64,000 bases of DNA from Tilletiaria anomala UBC 951. Lineage: Eukaryota; Basidiomycota; Exobasidiomycetes; Georgefischeriales; Tilletiariaceae. Of this stretch, positions 36,485-48,115 are shown piece by piece. The stretch lies in NCBI RefSeq assembly GCF_000711695.1, contig NW_013546941.1, forward strand, positions 22,184-86,183, in the 5' to 3' direction. A model generated the notes under the pieces. It was not told the DNA's origin. It was given only the letters and a program-made list of their open reading frames with translations, and did no database searches. Each line of letters begins with the position of its first letter. Position 1 is the first letter of the stretch. A program made the position numbers and the translations under genes.

Positions 36485-36666
36485 AGAGCCGTACCCCCTG
36501 GCAGGACAACAGTTCGATCTCCCCACCCCTCAAAAGGCGCTCTAACACGAACGCTCCCTTGCTCCGACGTCGACATGGCTGCCCCTTGTTGTAACGGTTG
36601 CCGGAATGCGTATGCGCATCCCAATGTAGTTTTCGTATCGACGTTACCGTACATTCGAAAGAAGTG

Positions 36667-37987
36667 TCATCCGCCCCGTGGTTTGACGTGCATCGCCCAG
36701 ACTTGCCGTGTCCACCTGCTGAGCGCAGGACTGCGCTCGACACAGGCACGCAGGATGCTCGTGCCATTTATGTCCTTTTCAACCGGCAATGAGAGTATGG
36801 TGTGCAGGAGCGCAAAAGCTAGTGCATCCAGCTCGCCGGGTTCTGGTCGCCCCAACAGCCAAGTGATACTGCCTTCCTCCACGGCTTCGGCCTCAGGCGC
36901 GCTTGCAGCGACGCGGGCAGCGAAAGCCTCCAATGCCTCGACTGCGGCGGCAAGGACGGAATCCGCATCGACATTTCTGGCGTTCGCGCCAGTCAAGCTC
37001 GCGTCTTCCTCCTCCGCCTCTCCTCCCAGCGTGCTGCCATTGAAGGAGACGTTTGAGAGCGCACTGCTAAGCATGCCCCACGGCGACCACTTTTTAGTCT
37101 GCATGCGTGAAAGAGATGACGAGTCAGAGGAAAGCGCATCAATGCGCCGGAGCTCGAGGAGTTTTTGCTGTGATAAGAGATGCGTGTGCAGAAGACTCGA
37201 AAGCGCACCGGCTGAGCGTGGGCCGCGTGCGCCAAAGTCAGGTAGTACCAGTCTTTGCAACAGCTGAAAAGGCGATCGAATGCCGCGGTCAGTAAGCAAA
37301 CGAGTATACTCCCATTTTTCTTTGTCTCACCACTCCGGCCATGACTTTGGTCTCGAGCAGAGAAGTCCAGATCTCTGATTCGGCTTGCTGCTCCTCATCC
37401 TGCAGCCTCGCTGGGCCTTTGCCTTTCAGGTCCGTTCGGGGCCCAATCTCTACTTTGTCCCTGTTCCATGGTGCGTTGGTTTCTGACCACATGGGCAAGT
37501 CTTGTGCCGCGACGAGACTCTTCACCGATCGGGAGGTGGACGGCAGCGCCGCTTGTGCTTGGTAAGAAGGGGGAAGATGCAGAAAAGGCATCTGATTCGC
37601 CGGATCGGGACCCCAGCTGCTCCGCTCTTGCAACTGCTCAGTCTCAAAGTCCACTCCACGAAAAATGAGCGACATCTGCCAGCGAAGACAGCGAGGATCC
37701 GAGCTGGCCCACCCGCGGGCTGGTGTAGGGGTAACGCTGGGAGACGAGCGGCGCGGATGACCCTGTGCCACATATAGCACCGGCTTGCTCGGCGGCGGGT
37801 TGTGGGAGGCATCGTGGACCTCGGCTTCAGGCCACTCGTGCAACGGGAAGCGTGCAAAAACGGCCTTTGCCCAAGATGGTATCCGGTAAGTCGATACGCC
37901 GGGAGGAAAATTAGCATTAGTGCGATCCGCCCCTGCTGGGGAGGGTAGAGAGTCGAAGTCTGGATAGCGGGCGGCCTCGGTCGCCAT
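36667..37987 (-). CDS. Metaxin-like protein, probable SAM complex subunit (Sam35/Sam37 type)
   Basis: Exons 37987..37331 and 37263..36667 join in phase 0 to 417 residues. The N-terminal part has SSDPRCLRWQMSLIFRGVDFE followed by PDPANQMPFLHLPP, the thioredoxin-like half seen in fungal metaxins. The middle has EIWTSLLETKVMAGVVLLQRL, and the C-terminal half SITWLLGRPEPGELDALAFALLHTI, the GST-C-like part (PxxxD). The SAM complex inserts beta-barrel proteins into the outer mitochondrial membrane. Assignment to Sam35 or Sam37 cannot be made by eye, and a general GST-like role is not excluded. The intron is 67 nt. A methyltransferase gene is divergent at 38499. Confidence 0.62.
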
Positions 37988-38498
37988 CGTTACGGTCTCT
38001 TCCTGTTATTCTTTGAGATTCTTCACGACGGAGTTCAATTTCCGAACTGGTTTACCGGAATGTGTACAATCACCAAGTGACCGCGACGCACATCTCCATG
38101 TGAAAGTTGCGATGAAGGAGGTTGGAGGGTGAAAGCGATGAGCCATACATGCCCTTCGAGATGGTCACCAGCTAGAAGAAAGTGGGACTGCGCTAATAGG
38201 GTTTGGCAGAGGAAGGAGAACCGCGGTCCTCAAATCCAGCTACTTATGCTGCCTGTATATTCAGATAGACCTTCTTTGCATGGCCACTGTACTCACCGCA
38301 CGGATCAATCTGTTGTTCACAAGGCCTGAACAGGTTCATTTCAGACTCCTCGATCTGTGTGAGCCTGCCGCTCCCGAAGGCTGAAGCCCTCCGGCCGGGT
38401 CATTGTTGATCCCCCCGCTGCCCACCATCTCGGCTGATAGTGCTCGTTGGGTCGATGCTGCAGAGGGAAGTCTTGCTCAACCGCAGCCCACACAGGCC
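37988..38498. promoter_or_regulatory. Divergent promoter, metaxin-like / methyltransferase
   Basis: 511 bp between start codons. The methyltransferase frame is open upstream to 38403 without ATG, so a spliced leader or N-terminal exon is possible. Nothing else recognised. Confidence 0.5.
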
Positions 38499-39356
38499 AT
38501 GGGCCGACGGCAAAGTGGTTGGTCGCAGAAGAAGCAAGGTGACCGGCACAAAGCGCAGTCCGAGTGGCCGCACGATGCTCCTCCCCTCGCTTCAAGTACG
38601 AAACACTTGACGACGCTTCGATACCCCCTCCCCTTTCTTCGCAAGTATGCCACTCTCTGTCAGAACGACACGAGCGGCAGCACAGGGTCGTCGCTCTGGC
38701 TCTCGGCGCAGGTGATGGCTTGCTACATGCAGGCGACTGCGGACACATACTTTGCGAGCGTACCAAAGGCGCGACTGGCAAGCGGACAGCCTCGTCCGAA
38801 GGCGCTCGAGCTTGGAGCAGGTGTGGGCCTCAATTCGGTCCTGCTCGCTGCTTTCGGGTGGGATGCTTTCGCCACGGACATTGAGCCTAGTTTTAGCCAG
38901 GTACTCAACCCGACAATTGAGAGTAACCGCTCGCTGTTCGAGGGCGAAGGAGACACGGGCACGGTGAACGCCCTGCCGCTTGACTGGTGCGCTTCTGACG
39001 ATGTCATAAGCAGCTTGGTCGGTCGCGGGAATCATGGGAAGGAGACTGTGCAGCCGATCGATTTCATTTTGACAACGGATACGCTCTACGCTGGAGACCT
39101 GGTTCACCCGCTGTTGCACACCATCAAGCGACTCGTCACGCCAGGGCACACGCGCGTCTTGCTGGCGCTCGAGAGGCGCGATCCGGTGTTCGTTGAGCGA
39201 GCCTTCGACTGCGCTCGAAGTATCTTTGGCTTCAGCTTGCACGCTGTTTCTCAGTGTGAACTACGCCAAGCCACCGAGCAGTTCGGCAACGCACAGTGGG
39301 ACTGGGAGGAGCTGGAAGATATTGAGGTTTGGCAACTGTCCATCGATCAGCAATAA
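38499..39356 (+). CDS. METTL21-type (Methyltransf_16) protein methyltransferase
   Basis: A single exon of 285 residues from the first in-frame ATG. The SAM-binding motif I is ALELGAGVGLNSVLLAAFG, followed by the acidic loop ATDIEP, LPLDWCASD and TTDTLYAGDLVHPLLHTI. The DxxY-like TDTLY with a downstream PLL is the substrate-side motif of family 16 lysine methyltransferases (METTL21, yeast Efm/Rkm/Rrg1-like). These modify lysines in elongation factors, chaperones or other proteins; the target here is unknown. Early sequence RYPLPFLRKYATL and SLWLSAQVM fits the family. An N-terminal exon upstream cannot be excluded. Confidence 0.8.
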   Translation: MGRRQSGWSQKKQGDRHKAQSEWPHDAPPLASSTKHLTTLRYPLPFLRKYATLCQNDTSGSTGSSLWLSAQVMACYMQATADTYFASVPKARLASGQPRPKALELGAGVGLNSVLLAAFGWDAFATDIEPSFSQVLNPTIESNRSLFEGEGDTGTVNALPLDWCASDDVISSLVGRGNHGKETVQPIDFILTTDTLYAGDLVHPLLHTIKRLVTPGHTRVLLALERRDPVFVERAFDCARSIFGFSLHAVSQCELRQATEQFGNAQWDWEELEDIEVWQLSIDQQ

Positions 39357-39605
39357 TAACAATGGAAGCCGGACTTTATACCATGGGAACCAACGACTCT
39401 CTCGAGATTGTGATGAAATTATATGAAACACTCCCGAGCCGCTTACAGCCGATGAGAGCCGCGCGGCCGCCCAGAGTGCATCGACATGAATGCAGGACAA
39501 ATACAGAAAGGGACAGTGATGTAGCGAATGATGATGCTGCGGTCGGTGGTGACTGGTGATACCCTCAGAATCTTCTATGACTGTACATAGAGCGCTGCCT
39601 CTTGC

Positions 39606-41569
39606 TTAGACGCCAAAGAGGCTGCGCAGCGCGGAGAATTTGCCAGTAGCCGTGCCCAAGCCGGTGACAGGGTCTGTGCACACGTGGACGGCGATGAAAC
39701 GGTCGTAAGCAACCAGCAAATCATCATCATCATGTCGCTGATACCGTGCGCGTACTCACCCCAGCCAGACTTGGTCGGGAAGCCCAAGTTCTGCTGCGGC
39801 GAAGGGCAGCCCTTGGTCTGGCCCGTCGTAATGTCGCTGAGTGTGCTGGCCGTGCCGTAAAGGGCAGGATGGACCCAACCGAGGCGTGCCTTGCCGGCTG
39901 CGCGACGGGCGTCGTTGAGGAGCGAGAGCAATGCGGCGAACGTTGGCGCGGCGGCAGAGGTGCCACTGACGGCAGCGAACTGGCCGCCCTGTTCGATGAT
40001 GTAGTTGGCAGCCTGTGCCGCAACGTCCGGGAAGCCACGGCCATTCTTGTTGTAGTAGCCAGACGAGGTGGATCCAAGCGCCTTGAGGTACGTGCTTACT
40101 GCGCTCTTTTGGAAGGAAGGAATGGTGAACGCATTACTGAAGCCGCCGCCCGAGTAGAAGCCGCCGGTGAGCGACGGATCCGTGGCCCGCTCGGGGCCGA
40201 AGTTCTGTGTGCCGCCGATGGAGAGAATATATTGGCAGCCTGAGGGATATGTTGGGTGAAATCCGGAGCTGCAGGACGGTGCGGACGACGACTGGACCGC
40301 ATCGACACCATTGTCACCGGAGGCGAAGCTGTCAACAAGGGGGTGGGGTGGGCAGGTTCCGAACGATAAGTCAGTGAAACGCAGTCATGTCGTTGTGAAA
40401 TTGTGCGCATGCACTCACAGAATGGTCGTTCCCTGAGCAGTGAGTTTTTGTGCAGTGCTGCAAAGGGCTGAGGCTTGGGCGGATGTGTAGCTCGATTCGA
40501 GGTCACCGTACGAAACTGTGATGACTCCGGGGAGGGCTGTGTAGGTCGTGTAGATGTAGTTGAACGCCTGCTGGAAGATGTCGCCGTTCAGCGAGCCGTA
40601 GTAGAGGAACTCGGTGTTGAGCGGGTAGTTTTGCGCAACGACGTACTCGACGTCCAGCATGGCTTCGACACCCGGATTGGTCGGGTCGTTCTGGCCTCCA
40701 GCAGCGTTCTTGATGGGAATCTGGTAGCTGGCGGCATCCGGACGGTAGGCCGTGAGGAAGCCCGTTAGGTCGACCTGCGATACGTATTGCCCAATGAAAC
40801 CGAGGACTGTGACATCGACCTGTCCGCTGACCGGAGCGGGCTGGTAAGAGCTGGTGCCCATGAGATCGCGCAGGCATTGTGGAGTGACGTAAGGGGAGGC
40901 GCTTGTGCACGACGATGGGGCGGTCGCGGCGGTGGCGGCATTGCTAACAGTGGCATTCGAATTCGCTTGGCTGACAGCGGCTACTACGTGCGAGACCGAC
41001 GATTTTCTCGCTGGACCAGTCATGACAGTCTGGAATGCGGTGAGAGGGGAAACGTCCTGGACGACGTTGGCAATGGAGGCGGGGATGGTGACCTGCTTTG
41101 CGCGCCTGAATGTCTTGCCTTTAAACTCAAAGTCGTAGAGCTGCACGTTGCCGAACATTTTACTGACTTGCTCAACGGTCGCCTGAACGGTGACCAAATC
41201 GCTGTTCTTCGAGAGCGCGATGGCGCTTGCAGGAACACCGTTCGCCGCAAGGAACGACTTGACCGCGGCGATGTCAGCAGGCGCTGGTGTCGCGTACGTG
41301 GCCAGCTCCTCAGGCGTCAGCCAAGCACCGCCAGACTGGGCGATTTGGATCATACGAGCTTCGAGGGCATCCTGGTTAGCACCCTTGAGCGGGAGGGTGA
41401 TCTGAAGCGCCGCAGAGAGGTTGGAGACGCCAACTTGCTTCCAGGCAGCCGGAATGATCGCTGGCGCTGGCAACACGACATTTCCAACGCCCCGGGGTTG
41501 CGGAGCGGCCAGGACCGAAGCTGAGCTGGCAAGCGCCAAGGAGAGGGCGATGAACGAGGCGAAATGCAT
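39606..41569 (-). CDS. Secreted S53 (sedolisin/tripeptidyl-peptidase-like) peptidase A
   Basis: Exons 41569..40419, 40328..39760 and 39673..39606 encode 595 residues. A signal peptide (about 1-21, ending VLAAP) is followed by a pro-kumamolisin activation domain (about 30-185) and the catalytic domain. The S53 triad is visible: Glu302 and Asp306 (GVEAMLDVEY), Ser508 (SGTSAAAP), with the oxyanion Asp389 in FASGDNG. The C terminus has the calcium-site pattern DITTG and DPVTGLG. Such enzymes are acid-active secreted peptidases. All frames close. The paralogue at 46167-48115 has introns at identical positions and phases. The methyltransferase gene is convergent, 249 bp away. Confidence 0.95.
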
Positions 41570-44500
41570 GCTGGGATAAGAAAAATCACGGGGAGATGGG
41601 CCAGGTTTGTGGACGAATGAAGAGTGTCAAATCCGGGGAGGAGAGGACCAGGAAGCGGGGAGGTAGCAGGTGAGGGCGAAGAATGTGCGTATAGGCCGGA
41701 GGGAGGAAGGGGAATGGGGCGGCGAGGTCATCGTTGCAGGTAGCAGGAGCCGTTCTTCGTTGACTTTATACGAACAGGGGGTCATGGAACTTGGAATGCT
41801 TTGTGAAAGCATGTCGACTGCGCGAGGTGCCAATGCACGGAACTCGCACGGGACGGTCGGACGGTCAACGCAGTGGTGGGTATGTACATGTTGCATTGTA
41901 TGTACATGCAGTAGAAGGCGGCGGCCAAAGATTGTCCATCCATTGCAGAGGTAGACGTAGCCTTGAACGGTTGAACGAATGCTTGTGACCAAGAGAAACG
42001 TGAACTGGAAACCACTAGTATAGAGGTCAGCGTGTGGCGAACGCAGCTGGTCCAGTGCTGGGTTAAAGGCAACTGCTCGGCACTCAGGAGTGCCGCACGG
42101 GGCACAAGTGGAAGAGAGAAGCGGGGTAGTCTCTGTGCCTGTTGCCCAGCTCAGCGCGAGATCAAGCCACGTTTCTTCCCTCTACAAAGCTTCCCCCAAG
42201 ATGCAGGCTGTAGATCACACGAGGTCAAACATATTGCGCATCGCCCACGCCACATCTCTCCCCGCGCCCACTCGTTGTGCATACGGAAGGCTTGCACAAG
42301 GGCATCGCGCTTGGAGACTGGGCGAGTGGCGAAGCCCTCCTTCAGCGCCCGACTGCTCTACACGGGGCAGCAACCACTATGTAGTCAAAGCCTCGTGTCT
42401 TAACAAGGCTCAGCATCATAGCAGTCTCACGGCGCACGGCACCCACAGGGCTCAGCAATTCCCCAACCCTAATGGACACGCCATCACAAACGATGAGTTT
42501 GAAAGTGGACTCTCTTCCGTCTAATCTGCCTGTGTCTTCGTTGAATCGGTATCCACTCCACTTGGCATTCGCATTGTTATCTCGGAGCGCCAGTTAGAAC
42601 CTGGCTACTGTGTATCCTTTCCAGAGTCCAGGGCCTTGCAGTAAGCAGCCTCAAGCATGGATGGATGCACTCTCACGACTGTCACACTTCGAGCTCAAGG
42701 CCCTTCCAGACTACCAAGTGCGGCACCGGCAAACCCAGTTTATTTCCTGCCTGCGAGTCGCGCAAAGCAGGGCAGCGGTAGAGAATGTAGATGTGACGAT
42801 TACGCCTGTGGTCAGCCTCTAGCCAGGCTAGCGTTTCGGGGCACCATGCGCGCGACAAACCTGAGCGAACGATGTTGAGACAAGGTATCGCCAGACGAAG
42901 AGGGTGCCAATTAGACTCCAGCGACGTTTGGTGCTGAAGTTGAGCCTGTTGGAGAGGTCGCAACCGAATCGCATCCTGGGCGGCCGGCCGGTGTGACAAC
43001 GTAAACCTGCTTGTACATACTGTCCCGTGGCCATGCACTGCAGATTGGCACAGTGCATGGGATCAGCGCTGGGACGGCCGAGCATGGAAGCACCAGCAAC
43101 AGACCGCAGTATGCAAGAGGCTGCATAGGCGCGCACGGGGTTTGAAAAAGGCAGGCGCTAGGGCGAGGGAGTGCCACGTGGCTTCAGGTGGATTTCAATT
43201 TTAACAATAGTAGATGGCAAACATGGAAACTGTACATATGAACCAACATACGGGTTCTAAGACTGACTCGCAAATCATTTACTCAATCATATTAAGGCCC
43301 GACACACCAAACATGCAGGGACTGCTCAGCGCTCAGTGCTCGGGAGCTGGCACGGCGACTCTAGCTCTTGGTCCCTTACCCACGCTGCTGTGCCCTCGGG
43401 TTACAAAAGCTGCGCCATATCTTATATCTCGCCAGACTCTGGGAGAATGTGATATAGTATGACCCTTTGTGTTGTGGGACCCCAAGCTCAGAATTAATTG
43501 TCTTCCGGGACAATCTCTGAATATCCACTTGACCGTGGTGCCCGGGAAGCCTGACGCAGCGTATTGCTGTGGTCTCTCTCGTTGCCTGTCGTTGGGAACT
43601 GCCCCACTCTGCCCTACTGGCTGTTGGATGTCTACTGTTGTTGTGCTTCCTTCTGGCTTTTGCAGTCCTGCTGCTTCCATCAACACTTTTATGACGCTAA
43701 CTGGGGCAGAGGACTGACCTGGCACATGGAGTTGCGATCGGCTCAGACAGCGGACTTAACCCATTGACTGACATAGGCACAGAGGCACTGGGACAGGGAT
43801 CAATAACAGCTCACCACCTACCATTCGCAAACTTGAATGTGGTGCGAACAACAGGGCCGCGTGGCTTTATGTGGCGTTTTCAACCCAAAGCTCAAGTATT
43901 TTGAAGATGTTATGGCGTAAAACCCCCCATTCTTCCAATGGTTCTTTTTTGCTTCTCTCTGTGTCGGTCTGCCTGATCGGCGTCTATGCGTGTGCAGTTT
44001 CTAGGGTTCACATCTCAACTCTTGTCCTACGCTTAGCGTTTCTCCGCCGGAAACTACTTGGGACTCCCCAGTATGAAATAGAGATTCTTCGAAGACCTGG
44101 ATTGAATGGTATTGCACACTGTGGGTTGGAGAGCGGTGTTGTCGTTGGGTAACTCGCAACGATGCGCGTTTCCGTCGCGTCACACTTTTAGTTGACTATC
44201 CTTAAACCCAGGCTTGCAGCAGTCATCACTTGCTTCTCTCTTGAAAACTCGGCCGTCAACGTCTCGCCTACAAGAGCAACGGCTTCCAGATATATATTCT
44301 TTCATTCTCCGGTTGCGTTTTCTCGCGTAGTCTAATCGGCAACGACAGAGGGAAGCATTTGTCCTCATAGCCCTGATTTGCCGCTGTCCGGCGAAGTGGG
44401 GCAGGCGGCGCCTCCCGATCCAAACAAGGTAATCGAATTGGAGTATCAGGACGAGCATTGCATGTATGTACTTCAAAGAACGTATGAGAATGTGGAGTTC

Positions 44501-46166
44501 ACCGAGTCCAAAATACTATGGGAAGGTCTGGTTTTCGATGTGTGATTGCTGCATTGCCGAACCTACGGAACACGAATCGACAAAAAAAAAGAATGCAAAA
44601 AACTGCAAGCGGTGAGCCAGAGTCACCTCAGAGTCCGTGAAGCCTGTCCCGAATCCCGGACTCTACTGGAAGGCTATTTGCCAGGAACGACATTCGCGAA
44701 CGGATGGGAGCAAGGATCACAAACACTGCAGAGGGCAGACAACGAACGGAATCCACGGCATGAAGGGATACATAATTACATATGGATCCAGTGAAGATCA
44801 TGGATCGGATCATCATTCATCGTTCGTAGCGTCATGCTCAAGCGCAGCGGAGCCGAGAGCGCACGCTGCGCAGCCCTCTCCATCCACGTCCTGGCTCTTG
44901 ACTCTTGACGCTTGAAACTCCTTGCTGCTATGGAGCGCTGCACTGTGGGCCCTTGAGCGCTCGAGCTCTCGGGAGTCGAGTTAGTTGATCTCACGAAACG
45001 GCCGTTGATGCAGCCTTGCGAAGCAGAGTTGCAGGTGCGTGCCTTATCATGTCCAAAGGAGGAGCCCACTTTGGACCCAGCAATGTTTCGTGCGCCACGC
45101 TCCCCTCTGTGCCATGCACCTTCGCGAAGACGTTCAAGGACGCGGATGGCTCGCCCAGCTTGAAGAGTCAGCAAGTGTTCGACTATTATGCTACGACTCT
45201 GCCTCTGGCTTGCGCTTTCTCGCAATGTTCTTGTATCCTTTCTACAGCACTGCGAACCTTGCGCTTCCAGGTGGCCATGGCATCGCTGTGTCCACCGGGG
45301 AGTACTCGACCTGGGTCACTGACGAGCAAGGGCTCAATGGAGCCGATTTTCCCTTCACGCTGGGGCTCCCTCCAGCTTGCGCCTATGGGGCCGTCAAAGA
45401 TCTATCTCTACCCAAGACCACCAGAGAATATATTGTACTTCACCGGCACTTTTCTACCTGTGGCCAATCCGCCGGAAGTGGGAAGTACCAACACACATTA
45501 ATTGCAGTCGTATCATGGGACGTGACTGATGAATGTGATACGCAGTGTGTGGTGTGTGGAGCGTGATGAGCGATGGGCGATGAGATGCGAGCTGTGAGAC
45601 TCTCTGTGAGATGTTGGAAAGAAAGGTAAAGTTAGAGACGCACATTACCCATTGTCATTTTCGGGTTTCGCCTGGGACAATAAGCAGTTTTCGAAGAGCC
45701 AGAAGCCACCATAATTTAATGTTCTGAGAACCAGAGAATGGTGTCAAGGGGAGTATGCCATGGTCTGTGGCTGAGTCATTTGAGAGAGAGCTACAGGCGA
45801 CAGGCGACCGCCGCAACGTGCACAGTCACCTATCAGTCGTCCATCTGAGAAATCGGAGGCCGTCCCAGAGCTCGATGTGACTCAACCCAGGAGCCTTGAA
45901 GCACCTTTTCCTGCTGGTGACATGGGATGCAATTGCTTTTTAGGGGTATACATGGATCATAAAATCTCTCGAGCAGCTTGCAAGAGCAAGCAGACGGCAT
46001 GGCCTTCCTGATGGTTCGTCAAATGGAAGGATTAAATGAATAGCGAATAAGATATTGCTGTGAGGTTGTTGGTGATGGCGATGCTGAGGACAGTGGTGGT
46101 ATGTAGCTCCACCCGAGAGGAGAGCAGCCATGCTTGCCTGTCCTTTCGTTGGCGCATTGTGTTTCC
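41570..46166. other. 4.6-kb gene-poor interval between the S53 paralogues
   Basis: No recognisable gene. Two overlapping frames at 45016-45566 (plus) are the longest, and one at 43333-43725 (minus), none with a known motif. No transposase, reverse transcriptase or terminal repeats were seen. The side next to 41569 is the promoter of peptidase A; a duplicated element GTATGTACATG lies at 41880-41890 and 41898-41908. Confidence 0.5.
41880..41908. repeat. Two copies of GTATGTACATG upstream of peptidase A
   Basis: The 11-bp word occurs twice, 18 bp apart, about 310 bp before the start codon of peptidase A. It contains the palindrome TGTACA. It could be a factor-binding site; this is inference. 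Confidence 0.6.
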
Positions 46167-48115
46167 TTAAACGCCGAAGAGGGAGCGGAGGGCAGAGAAC
46201 TTGCCAGTGGCCGTGCCCAAACCGGTGACTGGGTCTGCAAGGACAAGAAAGGCAAGGAAAAAATCGTCAGCCATCAGCAAATCATCAATATTTCATCGCT
46301 GTGCGCATCGCGTCTACTCACCCCAGCCAGATGCGGTCGGGAAGCCCAGGTTCTGCTGCGGCAAGGGGCAGCCCTTGTTCTGGCCCGTGGTGATGTCCGC
46401 GAGCGAGCTGGGGCTGCCATACAGTGTTGTGTGGGCCCAGCCGAGGCGTGCCTTGCCAGCTGCGCGACGGGCGTCGTTGAGGAGCGAGAGCAGCGCGGCG
46501 AACGTTGGCGCGGCGGCAGAGGTGCCGCTGACTGCCTCGAGCTGACCGGACTGCTCGATGACGTAGTTGGCAGCCTGCGCCGCAACATCCGGGAAGCCGC
46601 GACCGTTCTTGTTATAGTAGCCAGACGAAGTGGAGCCGATCGAGTTGATGTATGCAGTGACGGTGCTCCGCTGGAAGGACGGCGTGCTGTAAAGATTTGA
46701 GAATCCGCCGCCTGACCAGAAGCCACCGCTGAGCGAAGGGTCTGTGGCCTGCTCGGGGTTGGTGTTCTGTGTGCCGCCCACGGAGAGGATGTACTGACAG
46801 CCTGATGGGTACGTGGGGGCAAATCCGCTCTTGCAGGACGGCGCGGATGAAGGCTGGACCGAGTCGACACCGTTGTCACCGGATGCGAAACTGACAAAAT
46901 GGGGATGGAGCGGGCGAGGGAAGAAAAGTCAGTAAAAAGCACGCAAGTCGTCCACGTCGTCATCACTCTCTGCGTCTCAACTCACACAACAGTAGTGCCC
47001 TGAGCTGTCAGCTTCTGGGCGGTGCTGCAGAGGGAAGAGGCCTGACTGGACGAGGTACTCTGCTCATCGCTACCATATGAGACCGTGATGACGCCGGGGA
47101 GGGCTGTGTAGGTCGTGTAGATGTAGTTGAACGCCTGCTGGAAGATGTCGCCGTCCTGCGAGCCGTAGTAGAGGAACTCGGTGTTGAGCGGGTAGTTTTG
47201 CGAGACAACGTACTCAACGTCGAGCATAGCTTCGACGCCAGGGCTGCTGGGGTTGTTCTGGCCACCGGCGGCGTTCTTGATGGGAATCTGATAGCTGGCG
47301 GCATCGGGCCGGTAGCTCTTGAGGAAGCCTGTCAGGTCGCTCTGCGAGACGTACTGGCCAATGAAGCCGAGCACGGTGACGTCGATCTGTCCGCTGACGG
47401 GGGTGGGAGTGTACGAGCTTGTGCCCATGAGGTCGCGTAGGCACTGTGGAGTGATGTAGGCGCTGGTGCATGACGTGGGCGTGGCAGCAACCGAGTCAAC
47501 GGCTGTCGAGTTTGCCAAGGCGGCGTGAGGGGAAATGGTCGACCGCTTTGCCGGGCCGGTCTTGACCGTCTGGAAGATAGTGAGCGGCGCAACGTCTTGG
47601 ACAGCGTTGGCGATGGAGGATGGGATGGTGAGTTGTTTGGCGCGGCTGAACGTCTTTCCCAGGTAGGAGAAGTCGTAGAGTTTGGTGTTGCCGAACATCT
47701 TGCTGACCTGCGCAACGTTCGTCTGGACGGTGACCAAGTCGCTGTTCTTTGAGAATGAGATGGCGCTCTCAGGGACGCCGTTCGAGGTGAGAAACGACTT
47801 GACAGCTTCAATGTCCGCTGCGGCGGGGGTGACATACTCCGCCAACTCCTCGGGCGTGAGCCAAGCACTGCCCGACTGGGCGATCTGGGTCATGCGGGCC
47901 TCGAGCGCATCCTGCTTCTCACCCTTGAGGGTCATGGTGATCTCGAGCGGTGCGGACCCCTGAGAAAGGCCGAGCTGCTGCCAAGCGGAAGGGATGACGG
48001 CGGGGGCGTGCAGGAGTGTTTCGATCAGACCGCGCGGCTGCGAGGCGGGGGCGGCCAGGACTGAGGTCGAGCTGGCCATCGCCAGGGCGAGGGCAATGAA
48101 GGAGGGGTACTGCAT
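46167..48115 (-). CDS. Secreted S53 (sedolisin/tripeptidyl-peptidase-like) peptidase B
   Basis: Exons 48115..46986, 46890..46322 and 46234..46167 encode 588 residues. A signal peptide (MQYPSFIALALAMASSTSVLAAP) precedes a pro-domain and a catalytic domain nearly the same as in peptidase A, with GVEAMLDVEY, FASGDNGVD and SGTSAAAP intact. Exons 2 and 3 have exactly the same lengths as in A (569 and 68 bases), and intron phases match. Differences concentrate in the pro-domain and in the linker before the catalytic domain (SCTSAYITPQCLRDLMG). An ATG at 48199 is in frame, but would hide the signal peptide, so 48115 is preferred. Confidence 0.95.

Noticed and set aside
36290-36545. Unshifted C-terminal reading of the DUF2156 gene to 36545
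   Set aside because: It is Arg/Ser-rich and unlike the family, while the next frame gives the expected FRSKF ending.
40787-41524. 245-codon plus-strand frame
   Set aside because: Antisense to peptidase A exon 1.
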